DNA of 64,000 bases from Bacteroidetes oral taxon 274 str. F0058. Lineage in GTDB: Bacteria; Bacteroidota; Bacteroidia; Bacteroidales; Paludibacteraceae. Position 1 is the first letter of the stretch. Each line of letters begins with the position of its first letter. Under the pieces are notes generated by a model. The model was not told the origin of the DNA. It saw nothing but the letters and a program-made list of their open reading frames with translations, and made no database searches. This document shows, in pieces, positions 52,895-62,284 of this stretch. The position numbers and the translations under genes were made by a program. The stretch lies in the NCBI GenBank assembly GCA_000163695.1, contig GG774890.1, positions 448,339-512,338 of the forward strand, in the 5' to 3' direction.

Positions 52895-53980
52895 ATGAGC
52901 AACAAAAAAAAGGTTCTTTTGTCGATGAGCGGGGGCATAGACTCTACTGTGGCAGCAATATTGCTTATGCGTCAGGGATACGACCTTGTGGGCGTAACGT
53001 ACCGAACATGGGATAGCGTATCGCAAGGTTGTTTCGAACGGGAGAAGGGCTGTTGCACCATAAATGCGATTATGGAGGCAAGACGTATGGCTGCCGAAAT
53101 GGGGTTTCCTCACCATTTTCTCGACATCAGGCAGAAGTTTAGGGATAGTGTAATAAAAAACTTCATTGACGAGTATCTTGCCGGACGTACTCCCAATCCG
53201 TGTGTTGTCTGCAATGCCGAAATAAAGTGGGGCGAGGTAGTGAAGCTTGCCGACAGTATGGATTGCGACTATATTGCAACTGGACACTATGCACGTATTG
53301 AGTCGCTTAACGGCAAATATTATTTGAAAAAAGGGGTAGATACCAACAAAGATCAGACATATTTTCTGTGGAGGCTGCCACAGAGTGTGTTGAGACGCAC
53401 CATTTTCCCGCTCGGAGAACTCACTAAGCCCGAAGTAAGACAGATTGCTTTCGACGCCGGTTACGAGAAATTGTCGAAAAAAGCTGAGAGCCAGGAGATA
53501 TGTTTTGTGCCCGATAACGACTATCGGGAGTTCTTACGTGCCGAATCATCTGCCTATAATGAGATAGGTACAGATGGCAACTTTGTCGATGTTGCAGGTA
53601 ATATTCTGGGCAGGCACAAAGGATACCCCAATTATACTGTCGGACAGCGTAAAGGACTCGGAATAGCTCTTGGGCGCCCGATGTTTGTGTCGCAGATACG
53701 TCCCGAACGAAACGAAGTGGTGTTGGCTGATAGGGACGACCTGTATACGAAGACACTTACAGCTACCGACTGCAATTTTGTAGACAGAGACACTATCCAT
53801 GACGGACTTGAAGTAGACGCCCGTATCCGCTACAAAAGCCCTGCTACGAGTGCAAAAATCGTATTGGAGGGCAATAAAGTCAGGGTCAGTTTCGATAAAG
53901 AGGTATGGGCGGTAGCCGCCGGGCAATCTGTTGTGTTTTATAAAGACAATTTAATTATTGGAGGTGGAGTAATCGAATAG
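52895..53980 (+). CDS. mnmA: tRNA-specific 2-thiouridylase MnmA
   Basis: Thiolates U34 of tRNA-Glu, -Gln and -Lys (361 residues). The PP-loop SMSGGIDST lies at residues 10-18; catalytic cysteines are C103 in NPCVVCN and C203 in SQEICFV; the C-terminal beta-barrel domain is complete. Two extra cysteines in ERGKGCC-like context (CFEREKGCC) near residue 50 are typical of the Bacteroidetes branch. The sulfur donor IscS/SufS is not in the window. Confidence 0.95.
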   Translation: MSNKKKVLLSMSGGIDSTVAAILLMRQGYDLVGVTYRTWDSVSQGCFEREKGCCTINAIMEARRMAAEMGFPHHFLDIRQKFRDSVIKNFIDEYLAGRTPNPCVVCNAEIKWGEVVKLADSMDCDYIATGHYARIESLNGKYYLKKGVDTNKDQTYFLWRLPQSVLRRTIFPLGELTKPEVRQIAFDAGYEKLSKKAESQEICFVPDNDYREFLRAESSAYNEIGTDGNFVDVAGNILGRHKGYPNYTVGQRKGLGIALGRPMFVSQIRPERNEVVLADRDDLYTKTLTATDCNFVDRDTIHDGLEVDARIRYKSPATSAKIVLEGNKVRVSFDKEVWAVAAGQSVVFYKDNLIIGGGVIE

Positions 53981-54077
53981 TATTGATTATCAGTTGTAAA
54001 TGTTGGGTTTGATAGAGCTTTTCTATTTAAAAATCGGAAAAATAGAAAATAATTTTTTGTAAATAAAAAAAATGTTG

Positions 54078-54085
54078 TAACTTTG
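54078..54085 (+). promoter_or_regulatory. Promoter of the HU gene (-7 box)
   Basis: TAACTTTG, 73 bp before the ATG at 54158. Confidence 0.75.
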
Positions 54086-54157
54086 CAGCCTAAAAAGTTG
54101 AATTAAAGTATATTTGAAAAAAATAATTGTGTAACCATTTAAAAAAAGTTATAAGCA

Positions 54158-54439
54158 ATGACAAAAGCAGATATTGTAAATGAGGTTAGTAGGAAAACAG
54201 GCATCTCTCGTGATGAAGTTTTGAGAACATTAGAGTCTTTTATGGATACCGTAAAAAACTCGTTGGGTAAAGGTGAAAATGTCTATATGAGGACATTTGG
54301 TAGTTTTATAGTAAAACAGCGTGCTGCTAAAACCGCTCGTAATATTACTAAAAACACCACAATCAAAATTCCTGCCCACAAAATACCTGCGTTTAAACCT
54401 TCGAAAGAATTTTCGGCAATGGTGAAAAAATTGAAGTAA
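54158..54439 (+). CDS. HU/IHF-family DNA-binding protein
   Basis: A 93-residue nucleoid protein: helix-turn-helix dimer region (TKADIVNEVSRKTGISRDEV), three strands with GENVYMRTFGSFIVKQRAAKTARN, and the arm with KIPAHKIPAFKPSKEF. The proline of the arm tip that kinks DNA is within IPAHKIPAF. The Bacteroidetes HU branch is not clearly HU or IHF. It precedes the 30-residue basic gene and RNase G, an order common in Bacteroidales. Confidence 0.93.
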   Translation: MTKADIVNEVSRKTGISRDEVLRTLESFMDTVKNSLGKGENVYMRTFGSFIVKQRAAKTARNITKNTTIKIPAHKIPAFKPSKEFSAMVKKLK

Positions 54440-54474
54440 TTGAGAAGTTTAACGAAATTTTATTCATTAGGACT

Positions 54475-54567
54475 ATGCCAAGTGGTAAAAAAAGGAAAAG
54501 ACATAAGATGTCTACTCATAAACGCAAAAAAAGATTGAGAAAGGACAGACATAAGAAGAAAAAATAA
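54475..54567 (+). CDS. 30-residue basic protein, AURKAIP1/COX24-like (bS22 type)
   Basis: A very short reading frame encoding MPSGKKRKRHKMSTHKRKK followed by LRKDRHKKKK: 30 residues, most of them Lys, Arg and His. It matches small AURKAIP1/COX24-domain proteins of Bacteroidetes, related to mitoribosomal mS38 and to mycobacterial bS22, which sit on the small ribosomal subunit. It is 35 bp behind the HU gene. Too small for most gene callers, but the sequence pattern is distinctive. Confidence 0.85.
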   Translation: MPSGKKRKRHKMSTHKRKKRLRKDRHKKKK

Positions 54568-54593
54568 TATCTTTTTATTGTTTGGATTATAAT

Positions 54594-54646
54594 AAAAAAA
54601 CAAATTTAGAGACAAAACCATTTGGAAACTTTAAATTTGTTTTTTT
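54594..54646 (+). terminator. Rho-independent terminator of the HU unit
   Basis: AAACAAATTTA (about 54597-54607) pairs with TAAATTTGTTT (54632-54642), with A and T runs on the outside. Confidence 0.78.
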
Positions 54647-54700
54647 ATTGAGTTGATATGGCAAAATATTTTTCTGATTATTATTTAATTATTTTTAATA

Positions 54701-56251
54701 ATGAAAGAATTAATAATAGATGCGAATAACGAAAATGTATCGATAGCTCTATTAGAGAATAAGAAACTTGTCGAATATGCCAAAGATGACCTGCAACAGA
54801 GTTACGACGTAGGTAATATATATTTAGGTAAAGTCAAGAAGATTATGTCCGGACTGAATGCCGCTTTTGTGGATATAGGAGGCAACAAAGAGGCGTTCAT
54901 TCACTATCACGACTTGGGCGAGAACTTCCCGACTATCAATAATTTTGTACAAAAGATACTCAACGACAGGAAACGTATGCCGAAGTTTGAGAAACTACCT
55001 CCTCTCAACAAAGACGGGCAAATTCGCTCGGTTCTGACGGCAGGGCAGTTGATACTGGTTCAGGTTACAAAAGAACCGATATCTACGAAAGGAGCAAGGT
55101 TGTCGGGCGAGATATCCATTGCGGGGCGTTTTATGGTGATGATGCCTTGCACAGACAACAAAACTTCGGTATCTTCGAAAATCAGTAACAGAGAAGAGAA
55201 AGTTCGTCTCAGACAGTTGGTGCACAGTATCAAACCCAACGATTACAGCCTTATAATCCGTACAATAGCAGAAGGCAAAAAAGTCGCCGAACTCGACAAT
55301 GAATTAAAAATACTAAAAACTCGTTGGGAGAAGACCATTGATAGTCTCCGCAAGAGCAAAGAGGTGGGGCTATTGTCGCAGGAGAGCAGTAGGGTAGTAT
55401 CTATCGTACGCGATTTTGTGGATAACGATTACGAGCAGATATACATAAACGAGCCTAAAACGTTCGAAGAAATAAAGGAATATATGCAGCTTATCGCCCC
55501 CGAACACGCCGATATAGTAAAACTGTACAAGGGTGAAATACCTATATTCGATCACTTTGGAGTAACGCGTCAGATAAAAGTATCGTTTGGTCGGATAGTA
55601 CCTTTCAAACGAGGAGCTTACCTTACTATCGACCAGACAGAAGCTATGTTTGTCATCGATGTCAATAGCGGTACACGTGTGCGTGCTACACAAAATCCGG
55701 AGGATAATGCCTTGGAGGTAAATCTATTGGCTGCCGAAGAGATTTTTCGTCAATTGCGTCTGCGCGATATTGGCGGTATCATAGTCATAGACTTTATAGA
55801 TATGGACAACAAGGCTAATATGGCTAAGGTCTACGAACGTATGCACCAACTTATGAAACAGGATAGAGCCAGACACAATATATTGCCTCTAAGTAAGTTC
55901 TGTGTGATGGAAATAACCCGTCAAAGGATACGTCCGACGATATCGATAGCCACCGACGAAACCTGTCCGACTTGCTTTGGCACCGGTAAATCGAAACCCT
56001 CCATATTATTCACCACCCAGCTCGAGGACAAGATAGATAAGATAGTAAATACATTGAAAATAAAAAAGTTTACCCTATGCATTCATCCGTTCATTGCAGC
56101 ATATCTCAATAAAGGACTTATTAGCGAGAAATTGAAATGGAAAACCAAATATTCTTGGGGATTCAGATTGCTGCCGATGGAAGAGCTGGGTTTTTTGCAA
56201 TATAAATTTTTGGATAAGAATAAAGAAGTCATAGATTTAGATATCGCATAA
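54701..56251 (+). CDS. rng: Ribonuclease E/G family endoribonuclease (RNase G)
   Basis: A 516-residue RNase G-type enzyme for rRNA and mRNA processing. The S1 domain (GNIYLGKVKKIMSGLNAAFVDIG) lies near residue 40-62, the catalytic DNase I-like domain contains AMFVIDVNSGTRVRA and IIVIDFIDMDNKAN with the metal-binding aspartates, and the Zn-link is CPTCFGTGKS near residue 425. It lacks the C-terminal degradosome scaffold of E. coli RNase E. RNase Y is also encoded in this window (26033-27583), so both decay routes exist. Confidence 0.96.
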   Translation: MKELIIDANNENVSIALLENKKLVEYAKDDLQQSYDVGNIYLGKVKKIMSGLNAAFVDIGGNKEAFIHYHDLGENFPTINNFVQKILNDRKRMPKFEKLPPLNKDGQIRSVLTAGQLILVQVTKEPISTKGARLSGEISIAGRFMVMMPCTDNKTSVSSKISNREEKVRLRQLVHSIKPNDYSLIIRTIAEGKKVAELDNELKILKTRWEKTIDSLRKSKEVGLLSQESSRVVSIVRDFVDNDYEQIYINEPKTFEEIKEYMQLIAPEHADIVKLYKGEIPIFDHFGVTRQIKVSFGRIVPFKRGAYLTIDQTEAMFVIDVNSGTRVRATQNPEDNALEVNLLAAEEIFRQLRLRDIGGIIVIDFIDMDNKANMAKVYERMHQLMKQDRARHNILPLSKFCVMEITRQRIRPTISIATDETCPTCFGTGKSKPSILFTTQLEDKIDKIVNTLKIKKFTLCIHPFIAAYLNKGLISEKLKWKTKYSWGFRLLPMEELGFLQYKFLDKNKEVIDLDIA

Positions 56252-56279
56252 TTTTTTGTACAAAGTAGTTTTACCGTCG

Positions 56280-57008
56280 ATGACCAACTTAGTGATAGAT
56301 ATAGGCAATACACGAACGAAAGTGGCTGTATTCGAAGACGATAATATGATTGATTTCTGTGCAGAAGAGCTTGTAACTCTGCCTTTTCTAAAAGATTTTT
56401 TTACTAAATATCCAATAGACAATTCGATAATCTCTTCCGTATCGTTCGGTAAACGCGAGATAAGTAATTTCCTCGAAAAGAAAAGCAATTTCATAGAGTT
56501 CGACGCAAGTACCTATACCGGTCTGAAAATCGACTACGAGACACCGTATACCCTTGGTAAAGACCGTATTGCAGCGGCTATCGGAGCTTTGGAGATCGTA
56601 CCCGATAGCAACCTGTTAGTCATAGACATCGGCTCTTGTATTACATTTGATTTGGTAACTCAGGACTCTACTTTCCACGGGGGAAATATAGCCCCCGGCT
56701 TTTATATGAGGATAAAGGCAATGCACGATTATACGGCTAAACTCCCTATCGTCAAGCAGCGTATTCCTACGGGTTTTATAGGTAAAAATACCAAAGACGC
56801 AGTGCTTTTCGGAGCCTACTGGGGGATAGTGTACGAAATAGACTCTTTTATACGGCGTATGCAACAGGAATACCCTGATATAAAGGTGATTCTGACAGGA
56901 GGCGACACTCCTTATTTTGAAAATTCAATAAAACAATGTACCTTTGCAGTCTCTAATTTAGTCCTTGTAGGGCTGAATAAAGTGATTTCTTCGATAGTAA
57001 ACAGTTGA
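56280..57008 (+). CDS. coaX: Type III pantothenate kinase
   Basis: First enzyme of CoA synthesis, type III (242 residues, ASKHA fold). The phosphate motif LVIDIGNTRTKVAVFE begins near residue 4, the second LVIDIGSCITFDLV near 112 and GGNIAPGFYMR follows. The start at ATG 56280 gives the usual length; a TTG at 56256 would add eight residues that are not conserved. It is 28 bp behind rng and cotranscription is likely. Confidence 0.94.
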   Translation: MTNLVIDIGNTRTKVAVFEDDNMIDFCAEELVTLPFLKDFFTKYPIDNSIISSVSFGKREISNFLEKKSNFIEFDASTYTGLKIDYETPYTLGKDRIAAAIGALEIVPDSNLLVIDIGSCITFDLVTQDSTFHGGNIAPGFYMRIKAMHDYTAKLPIVKQRIPTGFIGKNTKDAVLFGAYWGIVYEIDSFIRRMQQEYPDIKVILTGGDTPYFENSIKQCTFAVSNLVLVGLNKVISSIVNS

Positions 57009-57065
57009 TATTGAGGGAGTCTGTATTGTAGAATTTATAGGATATTGAAAAGAAACATATATAAA

Positions 57066-58331
57066 ATGATAAATAGAAAGATTGTAGCCTCTGCCTTTGC
57101 TTTGCTGGTATCTATCGGTATCTTCGCTCAGAATAGCACAAACTCTCCATATACCAGATTCGGATACGGCAAGTTGATAGACGGTGGTTTTGCCCGTACA
57201 AATTCTATGGGGGGCATAGGGCTCGGATTTAGAAGTAAAAACACAATAAATATCATTAACCCTGCGGCTTATAGCGAAATAGACTCAACGTCGTTTTTAT
57301 TTGAATTCGGTCTTTCGGGTATGATGTCGAGATTTGCTTCGAAAACGGCTTCTTCTACGAAAATTACGGGGAATATAGACTATGTTGCCTTACAATTCCC
57401 AATTACCAAATGGATTGGAGTCAGTGCGGGGCTTGTGCCTTATTCTTTCGTCGGATATGCGTTCAAAACAAAAGATTCGCTTCGTATACCTTCGAATAAC
57501 GATACTGTCTATTGTCGTAATATTCAGTCGTTTGGTGGTGTAGGCGGTATTTCGCAGGTTTATCTGGGTATGGCATTCAGGTTTTTCGACCGTTTGTCGC
57601 TGGGTGTCAACGGTTATTATATGTTTGGAGAGGTCAGCCACGCCCGATATTCCGAGCAGGAGTTTTCCGACAAACGACCTACTCATTCGACTACGTCGAC
57701 ATCTGCGCTGAAAGTCAGAAGTTTCAATACACGTTTGGGGCTTCAGTATTCTCAAAAGCTAAGAGAAAACAAAGACCTGCTGACAGTGGGTGCCATATAT
57801 GAATTTCAGCACAAACTCGGTTCGGAGTATACTGTATCGACGTATGGCGTAGATACGGTTTTGGATACTCTAAACAACGTTTTCGAATTGCCTAATGTAT
57901 ACGGATTGGGCTTCACTTACACGCTGGATAACAGATTGATGTTCGGAGCAGATGCCGTTTATCAGCAATTCGCCAAAGCATATTTCCAAAATCAACCCAA
58001 TGTACTGAACAACCGCCTTAAACTATCGGCAGGCATAGAGTTTGTAAACAAACCGAACGGCAATAGATATATTGACCGAATGGTATGGCGTCTCGGTGCC
58101 AACTATGCCACATCATACGCTAAGGTAAATGATAGTAATTTAAGTGATTATGCTGTAACATTAGGATTTGGTTTCCCGTTCAGGGCAAATAGAAGTATGC
58201 TTAATCTACACCTCGAATATGGAGGAATGGGAGCAATGCATAGCAGCAACTTGCTGAAAGAGAATTACTTGAAGGTAGGTATCAGTTTCTCGCTCAACGA
58301 AATGTGGTTCTATAGGTTATTGTTGAGATAA
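57066..58331 (+). CDS. Outer membrane beta-barrel protein (FadL-like)
   Basis: A 421-residue secreted protein (signal peptide to about residue 22, IFAQ). The early motif SPYTRFGYGKLIDGGFARTNSMGGIGLGFRS and INPAAYSEIDSTSFLFEFG belong to a Bacteroidetes outer-membrane protein group of FadL-like barrels often found directly behind coaX; the C-terminal strand ends with Tyr/Leu residues. The role is unknown. The start is taken as ATG 57066; the frame could extend to a TTG seven codons upstream. Confidence 0.8.
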   Translation: MINRKIVASAFALLVSIGIFAQNSTNSPYTRFGYGKLIDGGFARTNSMGGIGLGFRSKNTINIINPAAYSEIDSTSFLFEFGLSGMMSRFASKTASSTKITGNIDYVALQFPITKWIGVSAGLVPYSFVGYAFKTKDSLRIPSNNDTVYCRNIQSFGGVGGISQVYLGMAFRFFDRLSLGVNGYYMFGEVSHARYSEQEFSDKRPTHSTTSTSALKVRSFNTRLGLQYSQKLRENKDLLTVGAIYEFQHKLGSEYTVSTYGVDTVLDTLNNVFELPNVYGLGFTYTLDNRLMFGADAVYQQFAKAYFQNQPNVLNNRLKLSAGIEFVNKPNGNRYIDRMVWRLGANYATSYAKVNDSNLSDYAVTLGFGFPFRANRSMLNLHLEYGGMGAMHSSNLLKENYLKVGISFSLNEMWFYRLLLR

Positions 58332-58367
58332 TCAGATAATTATAAAGGAAGCAAAGAAGATATTTTT

Positions 58368-59753
58368 ATGTCAAAGCAAAAAACATTAAAAACTGAATTT
58401 AAGATAGAGGGTAAGGGCTTACACACAGGTAAAAATGTTACACTTGTGGCTAAGCCTGCAAGTGAAAATTTCGGAATAGTATTTGCCCGAGTGGATTTAC
58501 CGTCGTCTCCGCAGATACCTGCACTGGCAGAGTTTGTCAGCAATACGGATAGAGGTACTGTGTTGAAGAAAGGCGATGCAACTATCTCTACCACAGAGCA
58601 TTGTCTGTCGGCTTTTTATGCCTTGGGTATAGATAACTGTCTGATAGAGGTAGACGGACCCGAAGTGCCGATTTTGGAAGGAAGTGCCAAAATATTTGTA
58701 GAAAAGATAAAAGAGGTAGGCTGTGTCAAACAAAATGCAGATAAAAACTACTACTCGGTGAACCAAAAAATGGTCTTTTACTCCGAAGACAAGCAGTCGT
58801 CGATAACGCTCTTGCCCGACAACGAGTTTTCGGTGCAGGTTATGATAGATTACGATTCGCCTGTGTTGAACAACCAATATGCAATACTTGAGTCTGTCTC
58901 CGATTACGAAAAAGAGATAGCACCTTGCCGTACATTTGTTTTTGTCAGAGAGTTGGAGCTATTGCTCAAAAACAATTTGATAAAAGGCGGTGACCTCGAC
59001 AATGCAATTGTTATATACGATAAAGAGGTGGCACAGAGCGAAATACAGCGTATTGCAGACCTTATGGGGCAACCTTGTCCGAAGGCGGATAAACTTGGTT
59101 ATATCAATACAGACCTTAGGTTCGATAACGAGCCTGCACGTCATAAACTGATGGATTTGATAGGCGATTTTTCGCTTATAGGACGTCCGTTTAGAGGCAG
59201 AATCATAGCCAAACGTCCCGGACATACCGTGAATACTGCATTTGCGGGGCAGATACGGAAAGAAATACGTAAACACGATGTGTTTGTACCGGCTATAAAT
59301 GTCAATTCGGAGGGTATAATGGATATTAACCGTATAAAAGATTTGTTGCCACATCGTTATCCATTCCTTTTGGTAGATAAAGTGATGGAGATTGGCGAAA
59401 GCCACATAGTTGCCATCAAGAATGTAACTTACAACGAAATGCAGTTTATAGGTCATTTCCCCGACGAGCCCGTTATGCCCGGGGTATTGCAAGTAGAGGC
59501 TATGGCACAAGCTATGGGACTGTATATTCTTAATCAGGTAGAAAACTCCAAAGCATACTCGACCTATTTCCTTAAGATAGATAATGTTAAGTTCCGCAAA
59601 AAAGTGGTGCCGGGCGATATAATGGTGATGAAAGTAAGCCTTACTTCACCTATAAGTCGCGGATTGGCGTCTATAAAGGGCTATGTGTTTGTAAATGATA
59701 CAATTGCCACTGAGGCTGAAATGGTTGCTCAGATTGTGAAAAATAAGGAATAA
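58368..59753 (+). CDS. lpxC/fabZ: Bifunctional UDP-3-O-acyl-GlcNAc deacetylase / 3-hydroxyacyl-ACP dehydratase
   Basis: LpxC fused to FabZ (461 residues), a fusion characteristic of Bacteroidetes. Residues 1-305 form LpxC, the committed lipid A step: TTEHCLSAFYALGIDN holds one zinc ligand and the active-site HKLMDLIGDF pair holds the others. Residues about 315-461 form FabZ, with LPHRYPFLLVDKV and the catalytic HFPDEPVMPGVLQVEAMAQ. Fusion links acyl-chain supply with lipid A synthesis. Upstream is a barrel gene instead of the lpxD that I would expect. Confidence 0.96.
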   Translation: MSKQKTLKTEFKIEGKGLHTGKNVTLVAKPASENFGIVFARVDLPSSPQIPALAEFVSNTDRGTVLKKGDATISTTEHCLSAFYALGIDNCLIEVDGPEVPILEGSAKIFVEKIKEVGCVKQNADKNYYSVNQKMVFYSEDKQSSITLLPDNEFSVQVMIDYDSPVLNNQYAILESVSDYEKEIAPCRTFVFVRELELLLKNNLIKGGDLDNAIVIYDKEVAQSEIQRIADLMGQPCPKADKLGYINTDLRFDNEPARHKLMDLIGDFSLIGRPFRGRIIAKRPGHTVNTAFAGQIRKEIRKHDVFVPAINVNSEGIMDINRIKDLLPHRYPFLLVDKVMEIGESHIVAIKNVTYNEMQFIGHFPDEPVMPGVLQVEAMAQAMGLYILNQVENSKAYSTYFLKIDNVKFRKKVVPGDIMVMKVSLTSPISRGLASIKGYVFVNDTIATEAEMVAQIVKNKE

Positions 59754-59869
59754 ACACTCATACAGGATATAAGCAGTTTTTTTTGAAAAATATTTTTAAT
59801 TAATTATGCAACATTTCGTCGTTTTGCAGTCTTGTTTAATGACGAGTGTTTGTGTAAAAAAATAGTTAA

Positions 59870-60670
59870 ATGATAAGCGAATTAAGTATAATACATCCGA
59901 CAGCCAAAATAGGCAAAAATGTAACAATAGAGCCGTTCGTAACCATTGGCGAAAATGTAGAGATAGGCGACGATAGCATTATAATGTCGGGCGCTAAGAT
60001 AGTGAAAAACACTAAAATGGGCAAGGGTAATAAGGTTTTTAACCTGGCTGTTGTCGGGGGCGATCCGCAAGATTTGAAGTTTGTCGGCGAGGAGACATAT
60101 CTCGAAATAGGCGATAACAATATGTTGCGTGAGTTTTGTACCATAAATAGAGGAACGGCGTCGAGGCAAAAGACGGTGATAGGCAACAATTGCCTTATAA
60201 TGGCATACTGCCACGTAGCTCACGACTGTGTCCTCGGCAATAATATCATAATGTCTAATACCGCTCAGCTTGCTGGTGAGGTCGAAGTCGATGATTTTGC
60301 CATTATCAGCGGTGGTGTGTTGGTTCATCAGTTTTCCAAGATAGGCAAACATGTCATCATACAGGGCGGTGCCCTTGTGAACAAAGATATTCCTCCGTAT
60401 ATTGTCGCAGCCCGCTTCCCAATTACGTATACGGGAGTCAATATAATAGGATTACAACGCAGAGGCTTTACCGAAGAGCAGATTAACGAAATAAAAAACA
60501 TATATCGTCTCGTATTCCATTCGGATATGATTGTATCCGAAGCTATCGAGCGCGTATCGTCGGAATTTGCTCCTAATGCTATTCGCAACGAAATTATTGA
60601 TTTTATAAAAAACTCGGACAGAGGGATTTTGAAGGGAACTTCTACAAGTTGTAGAGAGAAAGCGGAATAG
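59870..60670 (+). CDS. lpxA: UDP-N-acetylglucosamine acyltransferase LpxA
   Basis: Transfers 3-hydroxyacyl chains to UDP-GlcNAc in the first lipid A step (266 residues). The left-handed beta helix of hexapeptide repeats begins IHPTAKIGKNVTIEPFVTIG and includes AYCHVAHDCVLGNN with the catalytic His near residue 122; the C-terminal helical domain is complete. It is 116 bp behind lpxC/fabZ; only a doubtful 19-codon frame lies between (see rejected items). Confidence 0.95.
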   Translation: MISELSIIHPTAKIGKNVTIEPFVTIGENVEIGDDSIIMSGAKIVKNTKMGKGNKVFNLAVVGGDPQDLKFVGEETYLEIGDNNMLREFCTINRGTASRQKTVIGNNCLIMAYCHVAHDCVLGNNIIMSNTAQLAGEVEVDDFAIISGGVLVHQFSKIGKHVIIQGGALVNKDIPPYIVAARFPITYTGVNIIGLQRRGFTEEQINEIKNIYRLVFHSDMIVSEAIERVSSEFAPNAIRNEIIDFIKNSDRGILKGTSTSCREKAE

Positions 60671-60683
60671 TCCCCGAATTTAT

Positions 60684-60727
60684 AAAAGACCGACACCTTT
60701 TTTACTTATAAAAGATGTCGGTCTTTT
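60684..60727. terminator. Bidirectional terminator between lpxA and sufB
   Basis: AAAAGACCGACA (60684-60695) pairs with TGTCGGTCTTTT (60716-60727), with A and T tails on both sides. Confidence 0.9.
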
Positions 60728-60756
60728 TGGTATTTGCTGATGTGTGATAATATTTG

Positions 60757-62193
60757 TTATCCTACGCTGCCTTCCAAAGATATCGATAGCAGTTTTTGGG
60801 CTTCGACGGCAAATTCCATAGGTAGCTTGTTGAGTACCTCCTTAGCATATCCATTGATAATAAGAGCTACGGCATCTTCGGTAGGTATTCCTCGTTGATT
60901 GCAGTAAAACAGCTGTTCTTCGTTGATTTTCGAGGTTGTCGCCTCGTGCTCTATGACGGCACTCGGGTTTTGGGAGTTCATATACGGGAACGTGTGTGCT
61001 CCGCATTCGCTACTGAGCAGGAGCGAGTCGCACTGCGAGAAGTTACGGGCACTGCCTGTGTCTTTGGCTATGTGTACAAGACCTCTGTATGAGTTTTGAC
61101 TTTTACCTGCCGATATGCCTTTTGAGACGATACGGCTCTTGGTGTTTTTGCCTAAATGTATCATCTTGGTGCCTGTATCTGCCTGTTGGTAGTTGTTGGT
61201 TACCGCAATGGAGAAAAACTCACCCGAAGAGTTGTTGCCTTTCAGGATACAACTCGGGTATTTCCACGTTATTGCCGACCCTGTCTCTACCTGAGTCCAG
61301 CTTATTTTGGCATTGTCGCCGCGGCATATTGCTCTTTTGGTAACGAAATTGTATATACCTCCGTTGCCGTTTTTATCACCCGGATACCAATTTTGTACGG
61401 TAGAATATTTCACTTCGGCATTGTCGAGTATCACTATCTCTACTATTGCAGCGTGCAGCTGATTTTCGTCTCTGATTGGGGCAGTGCAGCCTTCGAGGTA
61501 GCTTACATAGGAGTCTTCGTCGGCTACTATGAGAGTTCGCTCAAACTGCCCTGTATTTATTGCATTTATACGAAAATATGTAGACAGCTCCATAGGGCAG
61601 CGGACGCCTTTGGGAATATAGACGAACGAGCCGTCGGAGAAAACTGCCGAATTGAGCGAAGCGAAATAGTTGTCGGTGTAGGGGACTACCGTACCCAGAT
61701 ACTGTTTTATCAGGTCGGGATAGTTCTCCACAGCTTCGGATATGGAGCAGAATATAATGCCTTTTTCGGCAAGGGTATCTTTGTAGGTGGTTTTCACAGA
61801 GACACTATCCATAACCGCATCTACTGCCATACCTGTAAGCATCTTCTGCTCGTGGAGCGGTACACCGAGCTTGTCGAAGGTTTTCAGCAACTCTTCGTCT
61901 ACTTCGTCGAGCGATTTCGGAGAGTTTTTCCGCGGAGCGGCATAATACGAAATAGCCTGATAATCAATGGGAGGTATGTTTAGTTTTGCCCAAGTAGGCA
62001 TTGTCGATTTCTGCCAGTGAGCGAAGGCTTTGAGCCTGAAATCCAAGAGCCATTCGGGTTCGTTTTTCTTCTTCGAGATAAGCCTTACTACATCTTCATT
62101 GAGTCCGATAGGTATTACTTCGGTCTCTACATCGGTCGAAAAGCCATATTTATATTCGTTTGAGGTAAAATCCTCAATAGTCTGTTTTGCCAT
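60757..62193 (-). CDS. sufB: Fe-S cluster assembly protein SufB
   Basis: Scaffold subunit of the SUF system that forms and transfers 4Fe-4S clusters with SufC and SufD (478 residues). The family motifs are clear: [44 protein letters not shown], and the C-terminal [22 protein letters not shown] stretch. The next feature downstream on this strand is a terminator at 60684-60727, so sufC and sufD are not in the same transcript within the window. Promoter at 62223. Confidence 0.95.
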   Translation of the reverse strand: MAKQTIEDFTSNEYKYGFSTDVETEVIPIGLNEDVVRLISKKKNEPEWLLDFRLKAFAHWQKSTMPTWAKLNIPPIDYQAISYYAAPRKNSPKSLDEVDEELLKTFDKLGVPLHEQKMLTGMAVDAVMDSVSVKTTYKDTLAEKGIIFCSISEAVENYPDLIKQYLGTVVPYTDNYFASLNSAVFSDGSFVYIPKGVRCPMELSTYFRINAINTGQFERTLIVADEDSYVSYLEGCTAPIRDENQLHAAIVEIVILDNAEVKYSTVQNWYPGDKNGNGGIYNFVTKRAICRGDNAKISWTQVETGSAITWKYPSCILKGNNSSGEFFSIAVTNNYQQADTGTKMIHLGKNTKSRIVSKGISAGKSQNSYRGLVHIAKDTGSARNFSQCDSLLLSSECGAHTFPYMNSQNPSAVIEHEATTSKINEEQLFYCNQRGIPTEDAVALIINGYAKEVLNKLPMEFAVEAQKLLSISLEGSVG

Positions 62194-62222
62194 AAAGTTT
62201 TATCGTTAAATATTTTTGTCCA

Positions 62223-62230
62223 CAAAATTA
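62223..62230 (-). promoter_or_regulatory. Promoter of sufB (-7 box)
   Basis: Minus strand TAATTTTG, 30 bp before the sufB ATG; divergent from the box at 62243. Confidence 0.65.
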
Positions 62231-62242
62231 CTATTTTTTTTC

Positions 62243-62250
62243 TAACTTTG
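62243..62250 (+). promoter_or_regulatory. Promoter of the membrane protein gene (-7 box)
   Basis: TAACTTTG, 35 bp before the ATG at 62285. Confidence 0.72.
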
Positions 62251-62284
62251 CATTGTCTAAAATCTATTTTGTGTAATAAGTTGT

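Noticed and set aside
59806..59865. 19-codon frame between lpxC/fabZ and lpxA
   Set aside because: No motif and no supporting signal; likely chance in AT-rich spacer.
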